From Paralithodes platypus (lineage: Eukaryota > Arthropoda > Malacostraca > Decapoda > Lithodidae): DNA of 64,000 nucleotides. Positions 22,691 to 34,641 of the stretch are shown here, in pieces. The translations under genes were made by a program, and so were the position numbers. Position 1 is the first letter of the stretch. Each line of letters opens with the position of its first letter. Below the pieces are notes generated by a model, which saw nothing but the letters and a program-made list of their open reading frames with translations, had not been told where the DNA came from and did not search any database. The stretch lies in NCBI GenBank assembly GCA_032716605.1, contig CM064545.1:8578141-8642140 (forward strand), written 5' to 3'.

Positions 22691-22691
22691 A

Positions 22692-25568
22692 GGTACATAA
22701 ATGTAGATCCGACCAGAACCAAGAATTTTATCAAAGAGTATTCCGTGAATTCTAAATCCACACCATTAAAGGTTTTCTATGCAAACGCTTGTATCATACG
22801 CAATCAATTTTCAGATTTAGAGGAACTAGTGTTTACAGAAAATTACGATGTTATTGGCATAACATTATCTTGGCTCAATACGGAAGACAGAGACTTTTTT
22901 AGCAGAGTATTCACTTTCCGGTTATGTAATGTTTGAAACAAGCCGAATAAATAAAAATGGAGGTGGTGTTTTACTTTATATTAAAAGAAAGTCTCAACCC
23001 GACCCTCTTATCAAAGCCTCAAATTGTGAACGTGGACACATCCTTTGTGCTAATAAAGAATAATAAAGGTACAAAAATAATACTTGCATTAATATACTGA
23101 CCTCCAGCTCAATCAGTGCAAACTGACCGAGAAATTTATGAGCAAATTGCAGACGTAAGTAACTCGCAAGATACCATATTTTTTGGCGACTTCAATTTAC
23201 CTGTGACAAAGTGGGGAGATAGTATTACTCTGGACAAGACCTGTATGCAAACTTGCAAGAGAGTTCGCTATATATATCAATTTGTTAGATCTCCAACCCG
23301 TGGAAATAACGTCCTTGACCTTGTACTTTCAACAAAAGAAGAATTAATAGAGCATTGGAATGTCGGTGATGAATTAAGTAACAGCGACCCGTACGATAAC
23401 TTTCAGTTTAAAGTATACTAGTAACGAACCAAATAGCAGCATCGAGAAAGTCCCTAATTTCAAGAAAGCAAACTTTCGTAAACTTAAAACAATGTTTAAA
23501 GAAACTGACTGGGGCTTTCTAATTAACAATAACAACATAAATACATCTTGGGAAGTATTCACAAATACTTACCTAAAAGTAGTGCAAGAATGCATACCTT
23601 CGAAAATACGGCGTACAGGCCATAATGATAAGCCCAAATGGTGGAATACAGAGAGTTCAGACAGTTTGCTTGATAAAAAGTTTGCTAATGATAGATTGAA
23701 ATCCTCACAAAATGACGAAGAACTGGTGAAATTTGTAGAATTATGATGCAAAGCCAAACAATTAATTAAACAAAATAAAAAGACCCTCGAGTTACATGTT
23801 GCGAATCAAAGTAAACCAAACCCGAAAGAATTCTATAGTTATATCAGAAAAACAAAAGTAGTTACTTCAACTGTTTGACCGTTAGTCGATGAAAATGAAG
23901 AATACACCAAAGACGAAGTACAAATGAGTAATGCCCTCAATACATTCTTTGCATCAGTTTTTACAACAGAAGACCTCAGTAATATCCCTACAGCATCGCC
24001 GATTCAAATTGATAATTCTGATGTTTTAAGCGCTATCACTATTACAGAGAAAGAAGTATTGAAATGTTTAGATAAACTCAAGGTAAATAAATCGCCCGGA
24101 CCTGATACAATCTCACCTAGAGTTCTAAAGTAATCTAGGGATGAGCTCTCCAAACCACTGATATTGCTATTCAATAAATCCTTGCAGTCTGGAACTATGC
24201 CTGATCAGTGGAAGCTTGCCAACGTAACACCGATATTAAAAAAAAGCAGCAAATCCCTACCCAGTAACTATCGTCCAATTAGCTTGACCTCAGTTGTATG
24301 TAAAATGATAGAAACACTCATAAGAGACAGACTCATAATTCACTTAGAGGAAAATAACATTCTTAAAGATACTCAACACGGCTTTCGTAACAAACGTTCC
24401 TGTTTAACAAACCTCTTAGACTTCTTCCACGATATCCTCAACCTCTATGATGAGAGTAAAGCTGTAGATATTATATACCTTGATTTTCAAAAGGCCTTTG
24501 ACAAAGTTCCCCACAAAAGTTTACTGCTAAAACTAAAAGCGCATAGAATACAAGATGGTGTGTTGAAATGGATAGAAAATTGGCTCAGCGACAGAAAGCA
24601 AAAACTAGTCATAAACGGTAAGGCATCTAAACGGACCAATGTAACTAGTGGGGTACCCCAGGGATCAGTACTGGGAACAATTCTCTTTCTAATTTATATC
24701 AAAGACAGATGAGGGTCTCACCTGTACAATCTCAAAGTTTGCTGACGATACAAAAATTGCAAATAATGTACTCTCAAAAGAACAAGTTGACAATAGCAAC
24801 ACAATCTAGTTAAGTTGTCATGTTGGGCCCAAACTTTGCAAATGTTTTTCAATGCGGATAAATGTAAGGTACTAGATATCGGATACCGAAATGAGAAAGC
24901 AAACTATTCGATGAATGGCACTCAGCTGAAGAGTGTAGACAGAGAAACCGATCTGGGAGTAACAATATCAAGTAACCTAAAACCGAGTCAACAATGTTCA
25001 GAAGTTGTTAAGAAGGCAAACAAAACAATTGGCTTTATAGGCAGGACATTTGAGCATACATCCAAAGAAGTTATCCTAACTCTTTACAATTTCCTAGTCC
25101 GCCCTCTGCTGGAACACTGCGTTCAATCCTGGTGCCCTTATTACCAAAAATATATAGACAAGCTAGAATGAGTTCAACGTAGAGTTACCAAAATGATACC
25201 TAACCTAAAGAACAAACCATACGAGGACCGAGCGTCTTAAGGAATTAAATCTATTTTCTTCAACCCAGCGCAGATTAAGAGGCGACTTAATTCAAGTGTT
25301 CAAAATCATCAAAGGCATCATCAATATGAACTGTAGTAAGTACTTCACTATCGACCAATCTAATTACACGCGGGGAAACGGTTGCAAAATTATTGGTAAA
25401 ACTTTCAACTCACACGAATCTAAGAATTTCTTCTTCAATCGAGTTGTCAACTTGTGGAATGGGCTTCCTTGAGACGTTATAGACTGCAGCACCGATGATT
25501 CTTTTAAACTTCGCATGGACAAATATCTTGCCCCAAACCCGCGACTGACTGCGTTTGTAAATGAATAA
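22692..25568 (+). pseudogene. LINE ORF2 remnant (APE endonuclease and RT)
   Basis: Homologous along its length to the intact ORF2 at 39597-42476: VFYANA, FGDFNLPVTKWGD, LANVTPILKKSSKSLPSNYRP, DIIYLDFQKAFDKVPHK, SGVPQGSVLGTILFLIYI, then the C-terminal LYNFLVRPLLEHCVQSWCP. Frameshifts occur (near 22900, 22985, 23395, 24710, 24790, 25230), with stops near 23097, 23744, 23877, 24131, 25170 and 25471. Several stops are CGA to TGA changes relative to the intact copy. Confidence 0.85.
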
Positions 25569-25886
25569 CATTATTTTATTCCCCCCTCAGATTCATAAAG
25601 GATTATTGCGTATATACTGTATATTACTAAGACGTTACTCTTTTTTCCCAGATATACGAAAGATCACTTATAACTCTGTTATGTTACTAACCCACTTGTC
25701 CCCTACTAACTTCCTAATCCTGCCACAGACAGTAGTTTTAGGGCAGTAGTTCTCTTCCCAATTTTCCCTTACCCACTCTAAACCACTGTTCGGACACTTG
25801 ATCCTCAGTGTTTTGGAGGACAAGCAGCCTAGAGGGGTCACTATACCTTTTGTTTCTTGATTTCCTTTGTACTCCTTTGTACTCCT

Positions 25887-26479
25887 ACATATTTATCTAA
25901 TAATTTAGGACACATTATTGAAAGTCAAGAATATAATATGCTACAACTTCAAACGGAATTCAGATATAAAAACCAAAATCAATGGTCAAGGGATTCACAG
26001 AGAAACAAACATATTTATAAACAGATAACAGCCAACACGAATAATAATATTAGTATCGAGATCAAGGTAATGCAAATGAAAATAAGCCACTTTATTGCCA
26101 CGAACGTTAAATTGAATTAAAGACAGATAACGCACATCCAGAAATAGTGCTGACAATGAAAGGATTTTTTTTTTTTTTAATCAGTTAACAAGACGTTATT
26201 GGAAAAAACATGAGTGATATATTTGATGTTGTGAGAGATAAGCACTTGTAGAATGCGGTTCTCCAAGGCACATGTGAGATATGCACAAAGTGGTTGAAAT
26301 TATATGCCGACGCCACAAAAAATCAGTAGTAGATTTGCAAGTAGGTATAAGGAGGGAAAATATCACTGGACATGATGTGCATGAAAAGGATAATTCTTAT
26401 GTTCGTTACACCAATCAACTTTGCTTCTAAACTCAATTAATGAAATCAAATTTTCCATAATAATATAGCATTATAAATC
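25887..26479. other. No feature recognised
   Basis: AT-rich; one 87-codon open frame without protein-like features, and a T run near 26168. Confidence 0.45.
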
Positions 26480-26640
26480 TATCTCATTCTATGACTTAAA
26501 CTGCTTTAAACTGTGTATGTCCAGGCATTTTGACCCCAACTTCCCTTGAATTCGGCCCTGTCACTCTTTCGGCTTTGGGGGAGACACTCGTTACATTGCT
26601 GTCTCCTTCACACAGATAGAAAACAAATAATAATGTCAAG
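26480..26640 (+). mobile_element. LINE 3' end fragment
   Basis: TATGACTTAAACTGCTTTAAA followed by CCAGGCATTTTGA and the CTTTGGGGGAGACACTCGTTACA tail matches the last codons and 3' UTR of the LINE fragments at 6080-6230. Confidence 0.65.
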
Positions 26641-26920
26641 CTAACACGTATATCACTATCACTGTCATTGCATAATAGCTTCATTACAGCTTTATATTAT
26701 TTACAATGTCAAAAAAGGACAAATATATCAGGGTGAAACGACTGGCAGGCAAGCTCCAGAAGGACAGCCAAAAGTTAGTTTGACAGACACTGTGAGTCTC
26801 TGACCAAAATATATTGGACAGGCAAAACAAACATCTGGAATCCAAGAGGGACTGTGGGCGAAGTAGCACGGAAAATTGTTGTTTGTTAAAGTTACCAGTA
26901 AGAGTAACTGTGACCACGTT

Positions 26921-27003
26921 GGATAGATAGATAGATATATAGATGGATAGATAGATTGATAGATTGATAGATAGATAGATAGAAAGATTGATAGATAAAT
27001 ACA
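26921..27003. repeat. (GATA)n microsatellite
   Basis: Imperfect GATA/GATT tetranucleotide run of about 80 bp. Confidence 0.9.
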
Positions 27004-27339
27004 CGTATACATAATTTCCAACACTTAGTGAACTATTGACATTGATTGGAAGATTATTGTATATTATTCTGGACACAAGTTAATATAAAGTGATGATAAA
27101 AGATAATTGAAGATGGTACTAGTGTCATAAAGGGTTATTATGTATTACCTGCAATAACATCACTGCCAAGCCTTATTACTAAAAATGTGTTTATGCATTG
27201 GTTTGAAATGAATCTCACCCCGCTGTACGTCTTTGGATAAGGTGCCTTCATTCCTATCATCACGCGAACATAATTACGAGCGGCGAATGTTATCGGAGCC
27301 ACAGTATCAGAGTCAAATTGACGCTGATATTATTTTATT

Positions 27340-27440
27340 CCTCTCAATTTGGCTCTCTGTCACTCTTTAGGCTTGAAGGGAGATACTCATTACAGGCAGC
27401 CAGTCTCTTGTCTTCTTCACAGACATAGACACAAATATAT
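27340..27440 (+). mobile_element. LINE 3' UTR fragment
   Basis: CTGTCACTCTTTAGGCTTGAAG, GGGAGATACTCATTACAGGCAG and CACAGACATAGACACAAAT correspond to the terminal 3' UTR of the crab-type LINE at 13030-13090 and 26560-26630. Confidence 0.55.
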
Positions 27441-27927
<487 letters not shown>

Positions 27928-28193
27928 ACACTGTTATTATATTTGTAGCCAAGTCGTGTTTAATTCTCCTTGATATACTGTGATGCTGTGCTTATTGTCA
28001 ATACTTGGTGTATGTGATGTAAATGGCAGCCATTATGACACCTAGTGTGGCATTTGTATCAAGTAGGTGTCGATGATCGTACTGCCGGCAACACCATCTG
28101 TCGGTTGCCCTCCATACAGTGGTGTTATTTAGGCAACTAATCTACATAACTACAGTAGGTATATTTCAGGTCACCGTAAATGGAACCCCTTAA

Positions 28194-28530
28194 CAACTGA
28201 TATTTTGATACTTAGGGGGGGGGGGGGGGGAGGGGGGGATTTTTTTTTCTGGCCCCCATTCTCCCTCATGTTTAACCCCATTAGTTTTGATATTTTAAAA
28301 TGTTCGGCCCATTAGTTTAGCCATGTTTAGACCTTTCACCCAATTGTGTTGTCAATATTAAGACCTTTCGTGCCAAGTACGTGTCGGGTTTTTTCCTGGC
28401 GAGCGATAGCGAACCTGTAATTCAAGAAGAATCGGCCTTCGCTGCCGCTGCAGAAAAATGTATAAATTTATCTAGGAGGATCTTGGAAATGTTTTTTTAA
28501 AAGCTTGATGGAAGTCTAGGGAGGAAACTA
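28194..28530. mobile_element. piggyBac-type MITE, divergent family D copy
   Basis: Left TTAA at 28190-28193. Family landmarks are present in family-D order: CCATTAGTTTTGATATT, TTTCCTGGCGAGCGATAGCGA, AATCGGCCTTCG and a GAAAAATGTA segment. A G run at 28217-28237 interrupts the left part. The right end is indistinct. Confidence 0.5.
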
Positions 28531-28555
28531 ATCAAAATAATAAATAAATAAATGA

Positions 28556-28558
<3 letters not shown>

Positions 28559-28606
<48 letters not shown>
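28559..28606. repeat. (TA)n microsatellite
   Basis: Pure TA run of about 45 bp. Confidence 0.95.
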
Positions 28607-28607
<1 letters not shown>

Positions 28608-28809
28608 TATATATCCACCAATAAGTAAACTCTTCCCCCTTAATGGGAACATATGAAACTACTAAATCTATGCATCATTAATTAAACTACCAAGGTTACA
28701 TGATTAACAACACATTTCGCTTCAAAATCTTCGTAATAGCTCAGTAATAAGGTGTGGACATTGAAATGTACCGTCAGTTGAACATAAGCACACTATAGTG
28801 GGTTGAGAG

Positions 28810-28868
<59 letters not shown>
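28810..28868. repeat. (CA)n microsatellite
   Basis: Pure CA run of about 58 bp. Confidence 0.97.
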
Positions 28869-28869
<1 letters not shown>

Positions 28870-29075
28870 GTTTTGTTTTTATGGATGTGTATAATTAGCT
28901 GCACTGAGGACCATATCCATTTTCCTTGCATAACTTTGCCTCCTATGATTCAAAATAATAGCCAAGAGCAATAGGCATTTCCTCCCTCGATGTTTACACA
29001 ACGTTCACAGTTCACGCACACAACCACCTGTTATGTGTACCCAAGTGGTGGTTGGGTACAAACATTATCTCCGTG

Positions 29076-29243
29076 AGTGTGTGTGTGTGTGTGTGTGTGT
29101 TGGGTACAAACATTATCCCCGTGAGTTTGTGTGTGTGTATGTGTGTGTGTGTGTGACTGTGTGTGTGTGTGACTGTGTGTGTGTATTATGTGTGTGTATG
29201 TGACTGTGTGTGTATTTTGTGTGTGTGTGTGTGTGTTACTGTG
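29076..29243. repeat. (GT)n compound microsatellite
   Basis: Interrupted GT runs; the segment TTGGGTACAAACATTATC followed by C(C/T)GTGAGT occurs twice (29053 and 29100), indicating a local duplication. Confidence 0.9.
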
Positions 29244-29746
29244 GGAGAGAGAGAGAGAGAACAAGTGTAAGAGCTTCAGCGAGCTTAAGCGTATGTTATA
29301 TACCTTTACGTGAGTGCATGTGTGCGTGTATGTATGGGTGTGTTTCTTTTTTTACTTGTTTCCTTAAATGAACGTAATTTACTAATTACAATAAACCCCA
29401 TAGGTTTGTGTCCTACAGACGTCCAGTGCGTATCGTATCGCATATTACTTTCTTATATCACTGCATAACAATATTTCTGGAGGCGTACACATGACTGTTC
29501 TGGGCCACGCACAGAACTACCTGTTGTGTACACCCTAGTAAAGGTCATAGGAGGAAGACAAATATAAGTTTTCCTCTACACTGAGATTCTGCACTTTCCT
29601 GTCCCGCTCATATAGGAACGTTACGCGTCTTTGTCTTTTATTTTGGTTAAGAATACACAATTTTTCTGTAGCGTAAAAAGGACTTATGGTAATTTAGTGG
29701 TATTTCTAGATAGTTGTTTTCCCCCAATGATTTCTCGAGAGCCTTC
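29244..29746. other. No feature recognised
   Basis: No coding or repeat signal that I can support. Confidence 0.45.
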
Positions 29747-29750
29747 TTAA

Positions 29751-30168
29751 CCCTTGTCTAGCGGGGGGGGGGGGGGGGGCTTATTTGGGCATATTCAGGC
29801 CCTCCTGAATGATAAATCAAGTATCTGCATGAAAAGAAATGTATTCAGCAAAAAACTAGGCGCAAAAAGCTTCAAAATGAGACCAGAACGAGCTACGTAG
29901 CACTCGTGGTTCTCATACAGTGGCACCAGTAACATGGAAGTTTAGCGTATAGCGGCATATTTTTCCCAGCTATGCTCACTACTGGCTACACTGCTGGCCT
30001 CTTGAGAACACAGGGAACATGAGTTAATGGGCGGCGGTAAGCCCTGGGATTCGGCTGTCTGGCCCGCTGCGCTCCCGGCCATTTACACTTGATTTTAACC
30101 CTTTAAAAGCCTTAATAATGCTCCTAACTTGCTGCAAATTGGAGGCGTCCGCCCCCGATCGTTAAGGG
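29751..30168 (-). mobile_element. piggyBac-type MITE, family C copy 2
   Basis: TTAA lies at 29747-29750 and 30169-30172. The left end is CCCTTGTCTAGC followed by a G run. Internal segments TCAAAATGAGACCAGAACGAGCTAC and CCTGAATGATAA match family C on the opposite strand. Confidence 0.7.
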
Positions 30169-30339
30169 TTAAGCCGAGTAATATCGAAGTAATGCAGATG
30201 CTTGCACCTCGGGTTATTTAGTGCACTGCCGCGGCGCTTATCACCATACAGTAACCAATGGCCAGTATGATGGTAGGTTACCCTGGCTGGTACATAGGGG
30301 GAACTGCAGTTTAACTATTTCCAATAGGATGTCCCTAAT

Positions 30340-30790
30340 TATTTTGTTCTATGTGTACAAAGGAGACAAATGGCAAAGCTGCCTGTAACAAGTGCCCCTC
30401 CCCAAAGTTGTAGGAGTGATAAAGACCTAAAATCAAAGTACATTAGAGTCAAATGACACAAGGAGCTTGAAGCATTATAAGTCATAGGATGAGGGAAAGA
30501 CAGATCAAGAAAGAGAGTTCAAAAGCTTACATGGTGAGTACAAGAAAGACTGGACAAATCAGCTGACTCTTGGGTTGGAGATTTGGACATAATAAGGGTG
30601 GAAATGTGTTGAAAGGCGTGTGCCCCCGGTCTCCGTAGGGAGGAGGGTTGCATTGATTAAGTTCTGAAGAACACTGAATGTTGTGATAGTGGTAGAAGAG
30701 TGATAGAGATTGTACGGAAATAGTAAGAGGGCGTGAGATAAGGAGACATATTGCTTTTGATTCTACCCCTTTGAGAAGTCCCAAGGACAC
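30340..30790 (-). pseudogene. LINE 3' fragment (crab-type LINE)
   Basis: On the minus strand, from about 30785 down: LLKGVESKAICLLISRPLT, SVQSLSLFYHYHN, QCSSELNQC, then the 3' UTR ending near 30345 (TTTTGTTCTATGTGTACAAAG as read on plus). Internal deletions and frameshifts. Confidence 0.7.
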
Positions 30791-30805
30791 AGAATGGCTG
30801 GGTCA

Positions 30806-30905
30806 GGAGTACTTAATATCTCCTAAATAGGGTTTAGGTCAGGAGTATTTAAGATCTCCTAGTAAAGTGTAATGTACTGTAAGGAGTATTTTAATATATC
30901 CTAGT
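30806..30905. repeat. Three ~35-40 bp repeats, each a small palindrome
   Basis: AGGAGTA, an AT-rich core and TCTCCTA recur three times (30809, 30841, 30880); each unit is an imperfect inverted repeat, AGGAG with CTCCT. Confidence 0.6.
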
Positions 30906-31139
30906 ACCTCTGCCAGCCTCACAGCAAAAGCTACTGCAGAAGCTGCCTGTCTGTCAGCCCCCTTCTAACGTAATCTTATATTCAACCAGTTGCTTTTATA
31001 TTAAACCCTCAACACGCTACCTATAAACTAAATACTCATCTATAAGTAGACTGCTATATGTTCGTCCGGCCACTCAGCCGCCGAACCTCTCTCTTACCTA
31101 TAGATGACCAAGCTCTATCCCACACACACACTACATCAT

Positions 31140-31420
31140 AGTCAAGCTATTCTCCCCAAGCTTAAGTACTCATCATAAGAGTGTAATTTAATATATTTTA
31201 TGTCTCGCAGTGTATGTTCTAATTATGTATATGTCCACTGACTCTTTACTTATATTAATACACTTGACTCCAGCTAGCTATTCTCCCCAAGTTTAAGTAC
31301 TCATCATAAGAATCTCATTTAATATCACATAATTATGTCTCACAGTGTATGTCCTAAGTATTTATGTGTTCAAATACTTGTTACTTAGACGAACACATTT
31401 GAATTCAACTAGCTATCCCC
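31140..31420. repeat. ~130-bp tandem duplication, about two copies
   Basis: AGCTATTCTCCCCAAG followed by TTAAGTACTCATCATAAGA appears at about 31146 and 31275, with a partial third (AGCTATCCCCCATACTTAA) at 31411. Unit about 129-134 bp. Confidence 0.75.
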
Positions 31421-31523
31421 CATACTTAACCCTCCCAGCCCTGGCAGCATTTTAAAATGACGCGGCGGCAGATGGGCCGGAGCCCGGGTGTCATTTTAAA
31501 ATCCCTATGCTTGAAAGCGTGGT

Positions 31524-34255
31524 TTGAAATTCGCGCGGCGAAAAAATCCTTTGCAGGGGCGATCGCAGCGCCACCAAGCCTCAACTTCTACCGTTATCAG
31601 TTCCTACGTGCCCGCCATAGCGTGTTATAGCAAACAAAAATCGTCCGAAGCGTCCGATTCTGTGCAACCTACTGTGCGCCCCACTGCTACCCCGCTCGCT
31701 ATGTCTATGCCTGTTGCAAGCGACACAAAAACGTAAGAAACCAAAGGTATTATTGAGTGATAGTGCGATTGAGAGAGACATTTTTGCCATCGAAGAAAGC
31801 AGTGGCGAAAGTTTGATCGATAAAGAAAAATTTATTAGTGCGAGTGAAGACGATGATTTTGTGGGGTTTGAGGGTGATAACAATGTTGATTTGTTTGAGG
31901 GAGGAGACAGTAGTGACGATCCTGATGTGGAAGTGGTGAATGAAGGTGAAGTAGAACTTCCGAGTGTGCTTGAGCCTAGGCCTACCCCGTCGCCATCTTT
32001 GCTTGGTCAGCCTAGGCCTACCCCGGGAGCTTCGCCTTCCCCTTTGCAAAGTGGGCAAATACTTTTATAAGCAAACATTGGTGAAAGGTGCAGCCAAGAA
32101 AGCACACAGGGCAGCAGAAAAAGCTAGGGAAGGCGATGACAGTGAGAGTGACTCCGACCCTGGTCTAGCAACCACCCGCATTCCTTTGTCATGACGCCTT
32201 GACCCGGGACGCTGCACGGGTCACCCACAGCGCTTGGCTTCATCTCTCCCTCAAAATGTGCAAAGGGCCTCTTCAAGTGGTACTAGTGGTGCGGCATTGT
32301 CCTCCCACAGTGTGCCACCAAAGCCCTCACATCATAGAGCATTGCTTGTAGCGGAGAAGCCCTCGGCTCGCCGTAGGAGCCCAACTCCCGAGGCTGAGGC
32401 TCCCATTGTTCCACCTCCTGCAGCCTCCCGGCCCCCACGCCGCCGACGCCCGGTCACTTCTTCGTCAGAATTGTCCCCCGAAGAAGATGCTGACGACCCC
32501 AACATTGCTCCAGATGACCTGACATCACCTGAGGAGGAGGAGGAGGACCAAGAGGATGTGGAAGAAGAGGAAATCCCAACACGATGAGTTCGAGAGCGAG
32601 ATCGTGGGCGTGCGGCTTAGCCTGCCGACGCCGCTGCTGCTGCCCCTGGGCGTGGGTGTGGGGGGCATCCGCATGGGCAAGGGCGTGTGCCTGAGCATGT
32701 GCCTGCGCGTGCACGCTCATCTAACTTGTTTGTCTGGACAGATGGGGCAGATTTTGAGCCAGATTGTCCTGCCTTTGACGAGCAGCAGATTGGCTCAGGG
32801 GTGGCACCAGCAAATCCCTGTGGCCCAGATGCTACCCCCAGTGAACTTTTTGTGGCTTCTACGACAACGAAGTCATGGAATACCTTGTCGAGGAAACCAA
32901 TAATCACCATGAGATCTGTGCTAACTTTCTTGGCAGGAAGACCAGTGCCAAGATGGTGGCATGGAGAGCTGTCACTGTGGCAGAACTGTATGTGTTTCTG
33001 GCACTTATTATGCTGATGACACACATCAGGAAGCACGCTCTGGCTGATTATTGGATCACTGCCGACCTCTTCACAACTCCAGCATTTGGAAAGTACATGT
33101 CCAGGGACAGGTATTTTGACATCCTCTCGTATCTCCACCTGACCAACAACATGGCAGTCCACCTTCCTGACGCACTATGGAAAATCAGGAAGCTGTATGA
33201 CATGATACGTCATCGCTTTACCACCTACCTGATTCCATTTCAGAAGATGTGCCTCGACGAGTCTCTGGTCCTGTTCCGTGGTAGGCTGCATTTCAGACAG
33301 TACATCCCGTCGAAGAGACACCGCTTCGGCATCAAGCTCTTAGTCCTCTGCGACTGTAAGACGGGGTATGTGCTGGACTTTGTGGTCTACAGCGGCAGTG
33401 GTGGCGAAATTGTGACTGACCCCGACATTGGATTTGGCGGCGATGTCGTGCAGAAAATTATGGAGAAACACTTCCATAAGAACCACATCCTCTACACTAA
33501 CAATTACTACACGTCACCCATCCTAACCAAGTATCTCCATGACCGCTAGCCCGGAACTGTCGGGACAGTCAAGGCCAAGAGGAAGGGCATCCCAACATAC
33601 CCAACCAAGACCAAGAAGATGGACATCTTCCACAAGAAGAGTGGCCCCATCCTCTCTATCCACTGGCATGACCAGCGGAAGGTGAACCTCCTCACCACAT
33701 GCCACAAGGCAGAGATGGTCGCCACAGGGAAAGTGGACCGAAAACCAAAAACCCCGTCCAGAAACCAGCTGCTGTCCTGGACTATAACCTGAATATGCGT
33801 CTCATCGATAAGTCCGACATGCAAATGGGCTTCATCGACTACCTGCAAAGATCTTACAGGTGGTACAAGAAGTTTATTCTGCATACGGTAGATGTGTCGG
33901 CCCTCAATGCCTACAATATCTACTGTCTGAGGGCTCCCGGAGCCAAGAAGTACAAGTCCCTGCGGAAGTTCCACAAACAGGTGATACTTGAGCTCCTGGA
34001 TAAACATGCGATAGCCGGGAGACCACTACAAGGACCAGGCAGGCTGGACCGCACAGCATGTACGGACTATTTCAGGAAGCACCAGCTCAACTCCCTTCCT
34101 CCCAAAGTGCCAGGTGGTGTTGCCAAGAAGCAGAAGAGGTGCCATGTCTGTAGCCACACAACCCGCACACCCCATAAAGTAACAAAAATCACATGGGAAT
34201 GCCTCGAGTGTTAAGTGGCACTGTGTGCTGGATGGTGCTTCAACGACTTTCACAC
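31524..34255 (+). pseudogene. piggyBac transposase pseudogene
   Basis: Frame-broken segments from about 31524 encode an acidic N-terminus (DIFAIEESSGES, SASEDDDFVGFEG; SSSELSPEEDADDPN) and the DDE core from about 32875: SKMVAWRAVTVAELYVFLAL, MSRDRYFDILSYLHLTNN, QKMCLDESLVLFRGRLHFRQ (first Asp), LLVLCDCKTGYVLDF, then ILYTNNYYTSPI where the second catalytic Asp (normally DNfYTS) is Asn, and DYNLNMRLIDKSDM with the third Asp. A C-terminal Cys-rich domain (CHVCSHTTRTPH, CLEC) is cut by TAA at about 34212, with the rest still readable to 34255. Frameshifts near 31730, 32070, 32860 and 33770 and a TAG at 33547 also break it. Confidence 0.85.
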
Positions 34256-34279
34256 TCTAGTCCAATATTGAAGTGCCCG

Positions 34280-34641
34280 TGACAATGGCAGTGAAAGTGA
34301 CACTCTAAAATGTAGGCTAATAATAATATAAAATAATTGAGTATAAGTGAAAGAGACACAAATAAGTAATAATAAGTGCCTTCATACCAATATGAACAAG
34401 TGAAAGTGACACTAAAATATATATTATACCTTACCTAGCAATACATAAAAGTGAAAATTACACTATCAATTATCCTAGTCCAGTGAAAGTGTCACTATAA
34501 TAATAATAAAACTCAGTATAAGTGAAAGAGACACAAATAACTAAAAATAAGGTCCTTCATTACAATATGAACAAGTTAAAGTGACACTAAACTATATATT
34601 ATAGCTTACCTAGCAATACATATAAGTGAAAATTACACTAT
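34280..34641. repeat. Two imperfect ~190-bp tandem repeats 3' of the piggyBac gene
   Basis: AGTGAAAGTGACACT, GTATAAGTGAAAGAGACACAAATAA, CAATATGAACAAGT and TTACCTAGCAATACATA each occur twice in the same order. They probably belong to the transposon 3' region. Confidence 0.75.

Larger units (their letters stand above)
21350..25886 (+). mobile_element. Full-length but decayed CR1-type LINE
   Basis: Order: 5' UTR of short GAAGTGA-type repeats (21350-21480), ORF1 remnant (21495-22643), a GGACCACC repeat block, ORF2 remnant (22692-25568), and a 3' UTR ending in tandem CTTTGTACTC (25864-25885). It is closely similar to the copy at 39530-42712, whose ORF2 is intact. An ORF1 with an SGNH-type esterase plus an APE-RT ORF2 and a short tandem 3' end is the CR1/L2-group layout. 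Confidence 0.8.
31430..34641 (+). mobile_element. piggyBac transposon, autonomous-type but broken
   Basis: The left end follows TTAA (31426-31429) and begins CCCTCCCAGCCCTGGC. A transposase pseudogene fills 31524-34255. Two imperfect ~190-bp non-coding repeats (34280-34641) follow. The right terminus is not visible; a family A LTR begins at 34642 and may have inserted into, or replaced, the end. Confidence 0.8.

Noticed and set aside
22303..22761. 152-codon minus-strand frame
   Set aside because: Shadow of the Gly-Pro-Pro coding repeat of LINE ORF1 on the plus strand.
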